Source: Lactobacillus sp. (GTDB taxonomy: Bacteria; Bacillota; Bacilli; Lactobacillales; Lactobacillaceae). Taken from it: a stretch of 49,567 nucleotides of DNA. Of the stretch, positions 1 through 7,063 are shown in pieces. The position numbers and the translations under genes were made by a program. Where the stretch lies: NCBI GenBank assembly GCA_022651245.1, contig JALCQM010000023.1:1-49567 (forward strand), in the 5' to 3' direction. The notes beneath the pieces were generated by a model. That model was not told where the DNA came from. It was given only the letters and a program-made list of their open reading frames with translations, and did not search any database. Each line of letters starts with the position of its first letter. Positions within the stretch are counted from its first letter, which is position 1.

Positions 1-111
1 TATCAAGCGGCTGCGACTGCTTTGAAAACTGACGGGTATGCGACTGACCCAGACTATCCAAGTAAGCTCGTGAATTTGATCAAGGAGTGGCGTTTGGATC
101 AATATGATTAA
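1..111 (+). CDS. C-terminal fragment of a probable glucosaminidase (GH73 autolysin)
   Basis: An open frame runs in from the left edge and stops at TAA 109-111. The 36 visible residues include YATDPDYPSKLVNLIKEW and end in RLDQYD. The pattern 'A-x-x-L-K-x-x-G-Y-A-T-D-P-x-Y-x-x-K-L' is typical of the end of GH73 endo-beta-N-acetylglucosaminidase domains, which cut peptidoglycan glycan strands outside the cell. The catalytic part lies outside the window, so the assignment rests on this tail only. A hairpin with a T-run at 249-274 is its likely terminator. Confidence 0.6.
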   Translation, partial: YQAAATALKTDGYATDPDYPSKLVNLIKEWRLDQYD

Positions 112-275
112 ACCGTGAATGTTCGGCATTTTAGCCAGCACTTGCCAGTCCTGTAATGAGAGGTGGTACCCGCTTACAGGCGCTAACGGCGTTGTTATTA
201 GTGACAAGCGAAGTGGAAACTAATGTTGACCATAGTGATATAATGCTTAAACCCGAATGATCGGGTTTTTTATTT
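112..275 (+). other. Intergenic structured stretch of unknown role
   Basis: Between the GH73 stop and the terminator at 249-274 there is about 135 bp of non-coding sequence. It contains a hairpin, CCTGTAA (150-156) paired with TTACAGG (174-180), whose loop carries GAGGTGGTACCCGC, which recalls but does not match the T-box core GGTGGTACCGCG. A TATAAT hexamer at 239-244 has no good -35. It could be a 3' UTR or a small RNA; no known RNA family is recognised. Confidence 0.3.
249..274 (+). terminator. Rho-independent terminator
   Basis: Stem AAACCCGA (249-256) / TCGGGTTT (261-268) with an ATGA loop, followed by a T-rich tail. It probably ends the transcript of the upstream autolysin gene. Confidence 0.8.
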
Positions 276-308
276 TGACTTATGTCGGATTCGGCTAAAA
301 GCTGAAAC

Positions 309-330
309 GGCTTGCGATACAAGCCTTTTT
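309..330 (+). terminator. Small hairpin with T-run upstream of xpt
   Basis: GGCTTG (309-314) pairs with CAAGCC (320-325) and is followed by five T. It lies upstream of the xpt promoter at 390-418, so it more likely blocks read-through than attenuates xpt. Confidence 0.5.
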
Positions 331-379
331 CACAGGTGTTCGCGGGCTTTTTGCCGATTAGAAATGGACTACGAAAGCC

Positions 380-418
380 GGATGTTCGGTTGTTTAGCGC
401 CTTAATTTGTGGTAAACT
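380..418 (+). promoter_or_regulatory. xpt promoter with overlapping PurBox-like site
   Basis: TTGTTT (390-395), a 17-bp spacer and TAAACT (413-418) preceded by TGG (extended -10). The sequence at 381-393 reads, on the reverse strand, ACAACCGAACATC, close to the Gram-positive PurBox (AWWWCCGAACWWT). Its overlap with the -35 would fit repression by PurR. A weaker copy of the core (TGTTCGG) lies at 120-126. The predicted 5' UTR is only about 35 nt, too short for a purine riboswitch. Confidence 0.55.
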
Positions 419-457
419 TTGTAAAATTTAACGAATTGATAAAGGATGTGCAGACTG

Positions 458-1036
458 GTGAAATTACTTGAAGACCGGATCAAAAAAGATGGTCAGGTGC
501 TCGGCGCAGAGGTATTGAAGGTGGATAACTTTTTGAACCACCAGATTGACCCTGATTTGATGACAGCTTTGGGACAGGAGTTTTATCAGCAGTTCGCTGA
601 CGCGAAGATCACAAAAATCTTAACGGTCGAAAGTTCCGGTATTGCACCGGCATTGGCGACGGGGATGGCCTTTCACGTGCCCGTCGTTTTTGCCCGCAAA
701 CATAAGTCACTGACGCTGAAAGAGGACTTGTATACCGCTGAGGTGTATTCGTTCACGAAGAAGACCGCCAATCAAATCGCGATCGCACAGAAATTCTTGA
801 CGCAAGCGGATACGGTTTTGATCATCGACGACTTCTTGGCCAATGGGCAAGCGGTCGAGGGGCTGATCGATATCATTGGCCAGGCCGGCGCCACGTTAGC
901 GGGTGTGGGGATCGTGATCGAAAAGAGCTTCCAAAAAGGGCGTAAGCTCCTAGATGAGCGTCACATCAAGACGGTCTCATTGGCACGAATCAAGGCCTTC
1001 GTTGATGGCAACATCGAATTTACAGAGGAGGACTAA
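458..1036 (+). CDS. xpt: Xanthine phosphoribosyltransferase
   Basis: Cytoplasmic purine salvage enzyme that joins xanthine to PRPP to give XMP. The protein (192 aa) starts MKLLEDRIKKDGQVLG, the usual Xpt N-terminus, and carries the PRPP-binding stretch VLIIDDFLANGQAVEGL. The start is taken as GTG 458 rather than the in-frame ATG at 446, because AAAGGA at 441-446 then sits 11 nt upstream and the length matches the family. Its stop overlaps the pbuX start (TAATG), so the two are translationally coupled and make a xanthine import and salvage unit. Probably under PurR control. Confidence 0.93.
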   Translation: MKLLEDRIKKDGQVLGAEVLKVDNFLNHQIDPDLMTALGQEFYQQFADAKITKILTVESSGIAPALATGMAFHVPVVFARKHKSLTLKEDLYTAEVYSFTKKTANQIAIAQKFLTQADTVLIIDDFLANGQAVEGLIDIIGQAGATLAGVGIVIEKSFQKGRKLLDERHIKTVSLARIKAFVDGNIEFTEED

Positions 1037-2355
1037 TGGCAAGCAAGGATATTTCTGCGCCTAAGGCTGCTGTTTTGGGGATCCAGCATTTGCTCGCGAT
1101 GTATTCGGGATCGGTATTAGTGCCGATTTTGATCGGGGCTTCGCTACATTTTAGCAGTGAGCAGATGACTTACCTCGTGTCGATCGATATCTTCATGTGT
1201 GGGGTCGCCACCGCTTTGCAGATCTTTGCGAACAAAGTTTTTGGGATCGGCTTACCGGTCGTGTTAGGGTGTGCGGTGCAGGCGGTCAGTCCGTTGATCA
1301 TGATCGGCCAAAAATATGATTTTCAAACGATGTATGGGGCCATTATCGCCGCCGGCTTGTTCGTCTTTTTGATCGGTGGGTTCTTCGCCAAGTTGCGGCG
1401 CTTATTTCCGCCATTGGTGACGGGGACTTTGATCACCGTGATCGGCTTGTCTTTGATTCCAGTGGCTTTTCAAAACTTAGGTGGCGGTTCGACGACAGCC
1501 AAGGACTTCGGTAGCCTAACGAATTTAGCCATCGGGACCTTCACCGTGTTGTTGATCTTAGCGTTCAATGTGTGGGGGCGTGGGTTCATGCGCTCGATCG
1601 CAATTTTGATCGGTTTGATCGGCGGGACCGTATTGGCAGGGTTCATGGGCATGGTGTCGTTTGCTCCGGTTGCTGAAGCCAGTTGGTTTCATGTGCCGAC
1701 GCCATTTTACTTTGGGACTCCGCACTTTGAATGGAGCTCGATCGTCACGATGATCTTGATCTCCTTAGTGTCGATGGTCGAATCGACCGGCGTTTTCTTC
1801 GCCTTAGGGGATGTCGTTGGCCGCAAGATCGAAGAAGATGACTTGAAGCGCGGGTACCGCGCTGAAGGGATTGCGGTCTTTTTAGGCGGGATCTTCAATA
1901 CCTTCCCGTACACCACGTTTTCGCAAAACGTCGGGTTGGTCCAGCTTTCGGGAATCAAAACGCGTAAGCCGGTGGTTTTTTCCGCTTTGTTCTTAGTGTT
2001 GTTAGGCCTGTTACCCAAAATCGGCGCATTAGCAACGATCATTCCGTCACCGGTGCTAGGCGGCGCGATGCTGGTCATGTTCGGCATGGTGGCCGTTCAA
2101 GGGGTGCGGATGTTGCAACAAGTGGACTTCCACAATGATAAGAATTTACTGGTCGCCGCGATTTCGATCGGCTTAGGCTTAGGCGTCACGGTTCAACCAG
2201 AAATCGTTCAAGGCTTGCCCAAGACGGCGCAGCTGTTGTTTGGCTCCGGCATCTTGATGGCGTCGGTGTCTGCCGTCTTATTGAACTGGTTGTTTAACTC
2301 GAAAACGCCGCAGCCGGAGCTTGAAACAGAAGATGGCCTGAACGAAAAAGATTAG
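1036..2355 (+). CDS. pbuX: Xanthine permease (NCS2 family)
   Basis: Integral membrane nucleobase:cation symporter of the NCS2/UraA family, 439 aa, with many hydrophobic segments from residue 10 to about 425. Family features are GIQHLLAMYSGSVLVP at the N-terminus, the motif region SMVESTGVFFALGDVVGR in the middle and FNTFPYTTFSQNVGLVQLSGIKTR after it. Start ATG overlaps the xpt stop. It should import xanthine for Xpt; uric acid or other purines are possible alternative substrates, but the pairing with xpt makes xanthine by far the likeliest. Confidence 0.92.
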   Translation: MASKDISAPKAAVLGIQHLLAMYSGSVLVPILIGASLHFSSEQMTYLVSIDIFMCGVATALQIFANKVFGIGLPVVLGCAVQAVSPLIMIGQKYDFQTMYGAIIAAGLFVFLIGGFFAKLRRLFPPLVTGTLITVIGLSLIPVAFQNLGGGSTTAKDFGSLTNLAIGTFTVLLILAFNVWGRGFMRSIAILIGLIGGTVLAGFMGMVSFAPVAEASWFHVPTPFYFGTPHFEWSSIVTMILISLVSMVESTGVFFALGDVVGRKIEEDDLKRGYRAEGIAVFLGGIFNTFPYTTFSQNVGLVQLSGIKTRKPVVFSALFLVLLGLLPKIGALATIIPSPVLGGAMLVMFGMVAVQGVRMLQQVDFHNDKNLLVAAISIGLGLGVTVQPEIVQGLPKTAQLLFGSGILMASVSAVLLNWLFNSKTPQPELETEDGLNEKD

Positions 2356-2380
2356 TGTTAACGTGAAAGAGGACTCAGTT

Positions 2381-3487
2381 ATGCCTCAGTTTATCAAACC
2401 CGGTGCCGTGATTGGCATCATCGGTGGTGGCGTGCGCGCTTACCACCTTGCTTTAGCCGCTCGCAAGATCGGGATGCATACGATCGTGATGGCTCCGCAA
2501 GACGGGGACATCGCCTTTGAAGTCGCCGACATGCGCTTGATCGGCGGACCATCAGATGCTGGTGCCTTACAGCGTCTGGTCGATCTCGCCCAAGTGATCA
2601 CCTTTGTCGATGAAAATGTCGATGGGACGACGCTGGCTGCGATTGCGCGTCCTGAACAGTTACCGTCAGGGATCGACATTTTTAGCGTGACGCAAGATCG
2701 TTATTTAGAGAAAGTCTTTTTAGACGACTTAAACATGAACATCTTGCCTTACGCTCAAGTCGTGACGGCTAAAGATATCGCTGCCGCCGTCGAAGCAGTC
2801 GGCTTCCCTTCGATCCTCAAGCCGATTCAAAAAGGGATCGGTGTCGATCAACAGTTACGCTTGACGCAACCAGAGGATGTGAAGCGCGCCGAGCAGCTGT
2901 TGCAACAGCGCCCGTACGTCTTAGAAGCGTGGCTGGATGATCCGACTGAGTACTCAGTATTAGTCGCCAAATCTGGTGATACCGTCAAGGTCATGCCTGT
3001 GGTCGAGAATCAGTTTACCAATCATCAGCTGCGTTCCTCGCTGGTTCCTGCTGGTGGTGGTGCGGCGGTCACTGAAGAGATTCAGCGCATCGCCCGGGTT
3101 CTGGCCGAGCACATTGAGTATACCGGTGTGTTTGGCATCGAATTGTTCATGACAGCGTCGTTGACGTTGTACGTGAAGCGGATCTTCCCGGGGCCGCAGC
3201 TGAACGGTAACTTACTGGCGACAACCACTGGTATTTCAGAGTATGCAATGCATTTGCGGGCCTTGCTCGGGTGGCCATTGCCTGACGTGACGCTGTTGCG
3301 TGGGGGCGCATTGCTGCCCTTGCGAAGCGACGATAAGGCGGCCACGATGACGCAGATCCAGATCAAGCCGGAATGGCAGTTCGAGTTTTATCCGGAAGGC
3401 AATCCGATCATCGGCCAAATTGCAGTGTTAGGTGATCGGGAGACAATCACCCACACCATTAACGCCACCGATTATTTTCATATTTGA
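2381..3487 (+). CDS. purK: N5-carboxyaminoimidazole ribonucleotide synthase (PurK)
   Basis: ATP-grasp enzyme that carboxylates AIR with bicarbonate and ATP in de novo purine synthesis. The 368-aa protein begins with a PurK-type nucleotide fold (AVIGIIGGGVRAYHLALAA) and includes FPSILKPIQKGIG and an ATP-grasp region with YTGVFGIELFMT and NGNLLATT. The usual R-x-H-N-S-G-H stretch reads RIFPGPQLNGN, so the active-site loop is divergent. The start is ATG 2381 (RBS AAAGAGGA), not the GTG at 2363. It lies 25 bp behind pbuX in the same operon; its partner purE is not in this window, which is unusual because purE and purK are commonly adjacent. Confidence 0.85.
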   Translation: MPQFIKPGAVIGIIGGGVRAYHLALAARKIGMHTIVMAPQDGDIAFEVADMRLIGGPSDAGALQRLVDLAQVITFVDENVDGTTLAAIARPEQLPSGIDIFSVTQDRYLEKVFLDDLNMNILPYAQVVTAKDIAAAVEAVGFPSILKPIQKGIGVDQQLRLTQPEDVKRAEQLLQQRPYVLEAWLDDPTEYSVLVAKSGDTVKVMPVVENQFTNHQLRSSLVPAGGGAAVTEEIQRIARVLAEHIEYTGVFGIELFMTASLTLYVKRIFPGPQLNGNLLATTTGISEYAMHLRALLGWPLPDVTLLRGGALLPLRSDDKAATMTQIQIKPEWQFEFYPEGNPIIGQIAVLGDRETITHTINATDYFHI

Positions 3488-3592
3488 TCAGGCGCCAAGT
3501 CGCGCCAATTCATCCCGAGTTCGGCAGCACCATTACTGATGTGTATCACCCTTAAAAACCTAGACCCGTTTACTCAAGGAGGAATTGCTTTC

Positions 3593-4885
3593 ATGATCGA
3601 CCGTTACAGCCGTCCACAGATGGCGGCAGTTTGGACCGAAGAGAACCGTTACAAGGCCTGGCTTGAAGTCGAGATCTTAGCCGCAGAAGCTTGGTCAACA
3701 TTAGGTGAGATCCCTGCAGAGGACGTTAAGGCGTTGCGCCAAAATGCGGCCTTTACCGTTGATCGGATCCATGAGATCGAAGCGGTGACGCGGCACGATG
3801 TGGTTGCCTTTACGCGAACCGTTTCAGAGTCTTTGGGCGCTGAGAAGAAGTGGGTGCATTTTGGCCTGACCTCAACGGACGTTGTCGATACCGCGCAAGG
3901 GTATGTTTTGCAACAAGCGAATGCGATTTTACGACAAGATCTGCAAGCATTGACCACTGCTTTGGCGAAGTTAGCGCAAGCATACAAGCACACGGTGATG
4001 ATGGGGCGGACACATGGGGTGCATGCTGAGCCGACTACGTTTGGCTTAGTTGTCGCTACTTGGTATTCTGAGATGAAGCGCAACTTGGCGCGGTTTGATG
4101 AAGCTGCGGCAGAAGTCGAAGCGGGTAAGATCTCGGGTGCTGTGGGGACGTTTGCCAATACGCCGCCAGCAGTTGAAGCGTATGTGTGTGAGCACCTTGG
4201 CATTCGTGCCCAGGAGATTTCAACGCAAGTGTTGCCGCGAGACCTCCATGCCCGCTACATCCAGACGCTTGGGCTGATCGCGACGTCAGTCGAACGGTTT
4301 GCAACTCAGGTGCGACACATGCAGCGGACCGAAGTGCACGAAGTCGAAGAGCATTTTAACGCGGGCCAAAAAGGCTCCAGTGCGATGCCGCATAAGCGCA
4401 ACCCGATCGGTTCTGAAAACGTCTCGGGCCTTGCGCGCATTGTGCGTGGCTATAGTGTGCCTGCCTTAGAAGATGTTAACTTGTGGCATGAACGCGATAT
4501 TTCACACTCTTCGGCAGAACGTATGATGTTGCCGGATGCGACCGGATTATTGGATTACATTTTGCATCGTTTCACCACGATCATCGCAAACCTTGACGTT
4601 TTCCCAGAAGCGATGATCGACAATATGAACAAGACCCACGGCCTGATCTTTAGCCAACGGGTCATGCTCAAGTTGATCGAAACGGGCTTATCGCGAGAAG
4701 CAGCGTATGATCTAGTGCAGCCTAAGACGGCGCAGGCTTGGGATGAGCATCGGGATTTCCGGCAATTGCTAGAGGCTGATCCGGCGGTGACGGCACGCCT
4801 CGACAAGGCCGCGCTGGATGATGCGTTTGATTACCACTATCACTTGCGCCATGTTGACGAGATCTTTGAACGGATCGGTTTATAA
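3593..4885 (+). CDS. purB: Adenylosuccinate lyase
   Basis: Cleaves SAICAR to AICAR and adenylosuccinate to AMP, serving both IMP and AMP synthesis. The 430-aa protein has the fumarase/aspartase superfamily signature [16 protein letters not shown] and the histidine regions TSTDVVDTA and [14 protein letters not shown]. The start is ATG 3593 after a strong AAGGAGG; an upstream in-frame ATG at 3539 lacks a ribosome site. It is the last gene of the xpt-pbuX-purK-purB operon and is followed directly by a terminator. Confidence 0.95.
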   Translation: MIDRYSRPQMAAVWTEENRYKAWLEVEILAAEAWSTLGEIPAEDVKALRQNAAFTVDRIHEIEAVTRHDVVAFTRTVSESLGAEKKWVHFGLTSTDVVDTAQGYVLQQANAILRQDLQALTTALAKLAQAYKHTVMMGRTHGVHAEPTTFGLVVATWYSEMKRNLARFDEAAAEVEAGKISGAVGTFANTPPAVEAYVCEHLGIRAQEISTQVLPRDLHARYIQTLGLIATSVERFATQVRHMQRTEVHEVEEHFNAGQKGSSAMPHKRNPIGSENVSGLARIVRGYSVPALEDVNLWHERDISHSSAERMMLPDATGLLDYILHRFTTIIANLDVFPEAMIDNMNKTHGLIFSQRVMLKLIETGLSREAAYDLVQPKTAQAWDEHRDFRQLLEADPAVTARLDKAALDDAFDYHYHLRHVDEIFERIGL

Positions 4886-4892
4886 TTGTAGT

Positions 4893-4918
4893 GAAGGCCG
4901 GGTAACCGGCCTTTTTTA
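4893..4918 (+). terminator. Rho-independent terminator after purB
   Basis: AAGGCCGG / CCGGCCTT stem with a short GTAA loop and six T. It closes the purine operon. Confidence 0.9.
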
Positions 4919-4959
4919 ATGTGGTAAGATAGACGAGATAATGGGTCAGGAGGGTGTTA

Positions 4960-6264
4960 ATGGATGAGTTGAAGGCAGCGCTGCAGGCGCTATTAACAGA
5001 TGAATGGCAGTCAGAGCTGACAACGGCGCTACAACGACTGGCACAAGTCGGTGGAGGGGACCCAAAAGCGATTGCGCTGAACGAGTTGACCGTAGATTTG
5101 CGCGGCTTATGGCCGCAGACATTGACGGTTGCGGGTGAGCAAATCGCCAGTGAGACGCTGTGGCCGCGCATCACGGCCACAGCAACGTTAGACGCGGCGC
5201 CGCCAGCAGGTAAGCCCGTTGATTGGGTATTGCGGAAGGTGTTGCGGCGTTACACGACGGCGTTGCGCGATCCTGAACAACTGCCCCAAGCTGTTTTTAA
5301 GCAGTGGCCGGCGATTCGGGCGTTGGCGAATCATCTGACGGCTTATTCGGCGCTCAACCACCAGCAACACCTTGATGAGGAACAAGCCCCCGTGCACCTG
5401 ACCTTATTTGGCCCAGTCGCAGCCGAAACCAAAGCGTTACTCGCACGGACGCCGATCAGTTGGACCGAAAAACCGATGATGACGCCTTGGCAGCGTGCGT
5501 TTGGGGAAATCGCGCACATGGAAGACCTGGAGATCGCCGCGGCCAAGCCACGGATGGGGCGTGCGGAAGCAGGCTTGCAAGCCGATGTTTTGGCGCGTGC
5601 CCGGCGCTTGAAAAAGCGGCACTGGTCACAAACTGCGGCCCCCGCTTTTAGTGTGCAAAAGCCCCAACTGCGGCAGTTGGCGGGACGGCCAGCGGCGTAT
5701 ACGGTGTTTGATCTGGAATTTTCTAGCGGTAATAAGCAAGAAGGCCAGTTCGCGACCGAAATCGGTGCGGTGAAGGTGCGCCAAGGGCAGATCGTCGATG
5801 TCTTTGATTGCTTTGTCCAAATTCCGCACGGGAAGCGCCTCAACCGTCGCTCGCAGGCGCTGACCGGCATCCATACCGGTTTATTGATGCGGTATGGGCG
5901 GCCACCGGCATCAGCCTTAGCTGAATTCCAGAATTTCATTGGCAAGGATCCTGTGCTAGGGTTTGCCGTCAAAGGCGGTGATCTCTTGGTAATGCAGCGG
6001 CAGTATGGCTTGTACGCAACACCGGGGCGGTTGTTAGACGTCGCGGATCTCGCCAAGGCTGGCGGCCCCATGCCAGGCCTACCCGATGTGGGTTTGGCCA
6101 AATATCGCCGCTATTTGGGGCTGGACATCCTAGCTCACGGAGCGGTGTATGATGCGGTGACCACGTATGCGCTGTACGCGTATTTGCAAGGTCAGCCATT
6201 AGCACCAGAAGCGCTGATGGCGGAATTCAATCAGGTCTTCACAGCCACGAACCTCAAAAAATGA
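4960..6264 (+). CDS. DEDDh exonuclease-domain protein with unknown N-terminal half
   Basis: The C-terminal half (about residues 247-425) is a DnaQ-like 3'-5' exonuclease fold: first motif D251-L-E253 in FDLEFSS, a middle Asp at 341 (VKGGDLLVM), and the HxAxxD motif at H393 and D398 in HGAVYDAVTTYALY. These are the four acidic residues and the histidine of the DEDDh class. The N-terminal ~245 residues match nothing I recognise; they include a lysine/arginine-rich stretch (RARRLKKRHW) just before the nuclease. ATG 4960 follows AGGAGGG; GTG 4954 is an alternative. The gene is single, with terminators on both sides. A role in DNA or RNA turnover is inferred from the domain only. Confidence 0.7.
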   Translation: MDELKAALQALLTDEWQSELTTALQRLAQVGGGDPKAIALNELTVDLRGLWPQTLTVAGEQIASETLWPRITATATLDAAPPAGKPVDWVLRKVLRRYTTALRDPEQLPQAVFKQWPAIRALANHLTAYSALNHQQHLDEEQAPVHLTLFGPVAAETKALLARTPISWTEKPMMTPWQRAFGEIAHMEDLEIAAAKPRMGRAEAGLQADVLARARRLKKRHWSQTAAPAFSVQKPQLRQLAGRPAAYTVFDLEFSSGNKQEGQFATEIGAVKVRQGQIVDVFDCFVQIPHGKRLNRRSQALTGIHTGLLMRYGRPPASALAEFQNFIGKDPVLGFAVKGGDLLVMQRQYGLYATPGRLLDVADLAKAGGPMPGLPDVGLAKYRRYLGLDILAHGAVYDAVTTYALYAYLQGQPLAPEALMAEFNQVFTATNLKK

Positions 6265-6269
6265 CCAGC

Positions 6270-6300
6270 AAAAAAAACGCCTTTTCAAGGCGTTTTTTTT
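6270..6300 (+). terminator. Bidirectional terminator
   Basis: AAAAAACGCCTT / AAGGCGTTTTTT with a TTC loop, flanked by A-run and T-run, so it can serve both the exonuclease gene and the minus-strand gene ending at 6330. Confidence 0.9.
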
Positions 6301-6329
6301 GACCGCCAACAATTGATGTTGAAGGCGCA

Positions 6330-6647
6330 CTAATGGATCTTACCGGAATCGATCAAGGCCCGTAGTTTGGTTTGGACCGCGAGTAACGTTGCGTGCGGTG
6401 ATTCTTGGAACTGAGTCGCCAAGGCCGTTGTGAGGCTCGGTTCGACCAACAAAGGCTGACCATTGATATCGGCAATATGCAACCCGTCTGCTTGAAGGGA
6501 GGCGGTCAAATAACCGCCTTCGAAGCCTTCATCCAGCAACTGTTGGGCCCAATTTTGCAGGCCACGCTGAATGACGCGTTCGAGCGGCCAGTTGAGTTTT
6601 GTGGCCAACGCCGCTGCTTGGTCAACGGTTTCGGGAATTTCATGCAT
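6330..6647 (-). CDS. Small hypothetical protein
   Basis: A 105-aa soluble protein starting MHEIPETVDQAAALATKLNW; no family is recognised. The start is set at 6647 because AAAGAGGTG lies 7 nt upstream; the longer open frame extends into the divergent promoter region. The protein looks mixed alpha/beta, with a helical N-terminus (to about residue 40) and a short beta-like central part (GGYLTASLQADGLHIADINGQPLLVE). It is transcribed divergently from the DUF1858/DUF438 operon, so a functional tie is possible but unproven. Confidence 0.65.
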   Translation of the reverse strand: MHEIPETVDQAAALATKLNWPLERVIQRGLQNWAQQLLDEGFEGGYLTASLQADGLHIADINGQPLLVEPSLTTALATQFQESPHATLLAVQTKLRALIDSGKIH

Positions 6648-6736
6648 GCAAAACACCTCTTTTGGGTTCAATGTACACCGGTAGGCCAGAAAAGTCACGC
6701 CGCAAAGCGTTTCCGTATACCGAATGAAAAGGCGTC

Positions 6737-6803
6737 TACGCACAAGCAAAAGGCTAATACGCACAAGTGTGATCACGAATTGCTGTGTGGGCAATGGTAT
6801 AAT
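6737..6803 (+). promoter_or_regulatory. Promoter region of the DUF1858-DUF438 operon with direct repeats
   Basis: A 10-bp direct repeat TACGCACAAG occurs at 6737-6746 and 6758-6767, exactly 21 bp apart (two helical turns). It is followed by the palindrome CGTGATCACG around 6767-6776 and an extended -10, TGG-TATAAT (6795-6803), lacking a good -35. This layout suggests an activator binding on one face of the DNA. Confidence 0.5.
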
Positions 6804-6832
6804 ACAGATATTCAACGAAGGAAGGGCTTACG

Positions 6833-7063
6833 ATGACAACAATCGCACTTGATATGCCAGTGCATGATCTGGTGGCGCAACATCCAGATATCGTCACGAT
6901 CATGGTCGATATGGGACTAGACGGCGTGACCAATCCCAGCTTACTGAATACGGTCGGGCGGTTTATGACCCTTGAAAAAGGGGCCAAGATGAAGCATATC
7001 CCACTGGCGGAGTTGATTGCTAAACTCGAGCAAGCCGGATACGAGGTGGCTAACCATGACTGA
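6833..7063 (+). CDS. DUF1858 domain protein
   Basis: A 76-aa protein made up almost wholly of a DUF1858 domain: LDMPVHDLVAQHPDIVTIMVDMG followed by a helical LEKGAKMKHIPLAELIAKLEQAGYEV. In ScdA/RIC proteins that repair iron-sulfur clusters after nitric oxide or oxidative damage, a similar domain is fused in front of a hemerythrin domain. Here it is a separate gene overlapping the next gene (DUF438-hemerythrin-PAS) by 8 nt, so the two products probably act together. The cysteine often seen in DUF1858 at the G-(L)-C position is absent (MGLDGV). Confidence 0.8.
   Translation: MTTIALDMPVHDLVAQHPDIVTIMVDMGLDGVTNPSLLNTVGRFMTLEKGAKMKHIPLAELIAKLEQAGYEVANHD

Noticed and set aside
160..175. T-box riboswitch (GGTGGTACC)
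   Set aside because: The motif is one base off the core, coding sequence ends only about 50 bp upstream leaving no Stem I, and the next genes are purine genes.
276..457. Purine riboswitch upstream of xpt
   Set aside because: None of the conserved core strings (UAUA...UAUGG...UUUCUACC) is present and the promoter leaves a leader of about 35 nt.
1707..2087. 126-aa minus-strand open frame inside pbuX
   Set aside because: Antisense shadow of a clear permease gene; no ribosome site and low-complexity composition.
3649..4203. 184-aa minus-strand open frame inside purB
   Set aside because: Antisense shadow, Ser/Ala/Cys-rich from reverse reading; purB is well supported.
5343..6101. 252-aa minus-strand open frame inside the exonuclease gene
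   Set aside because: Antisense to motifs of the DEDDh domain; no Shine-Dalgarno or family resemblance.
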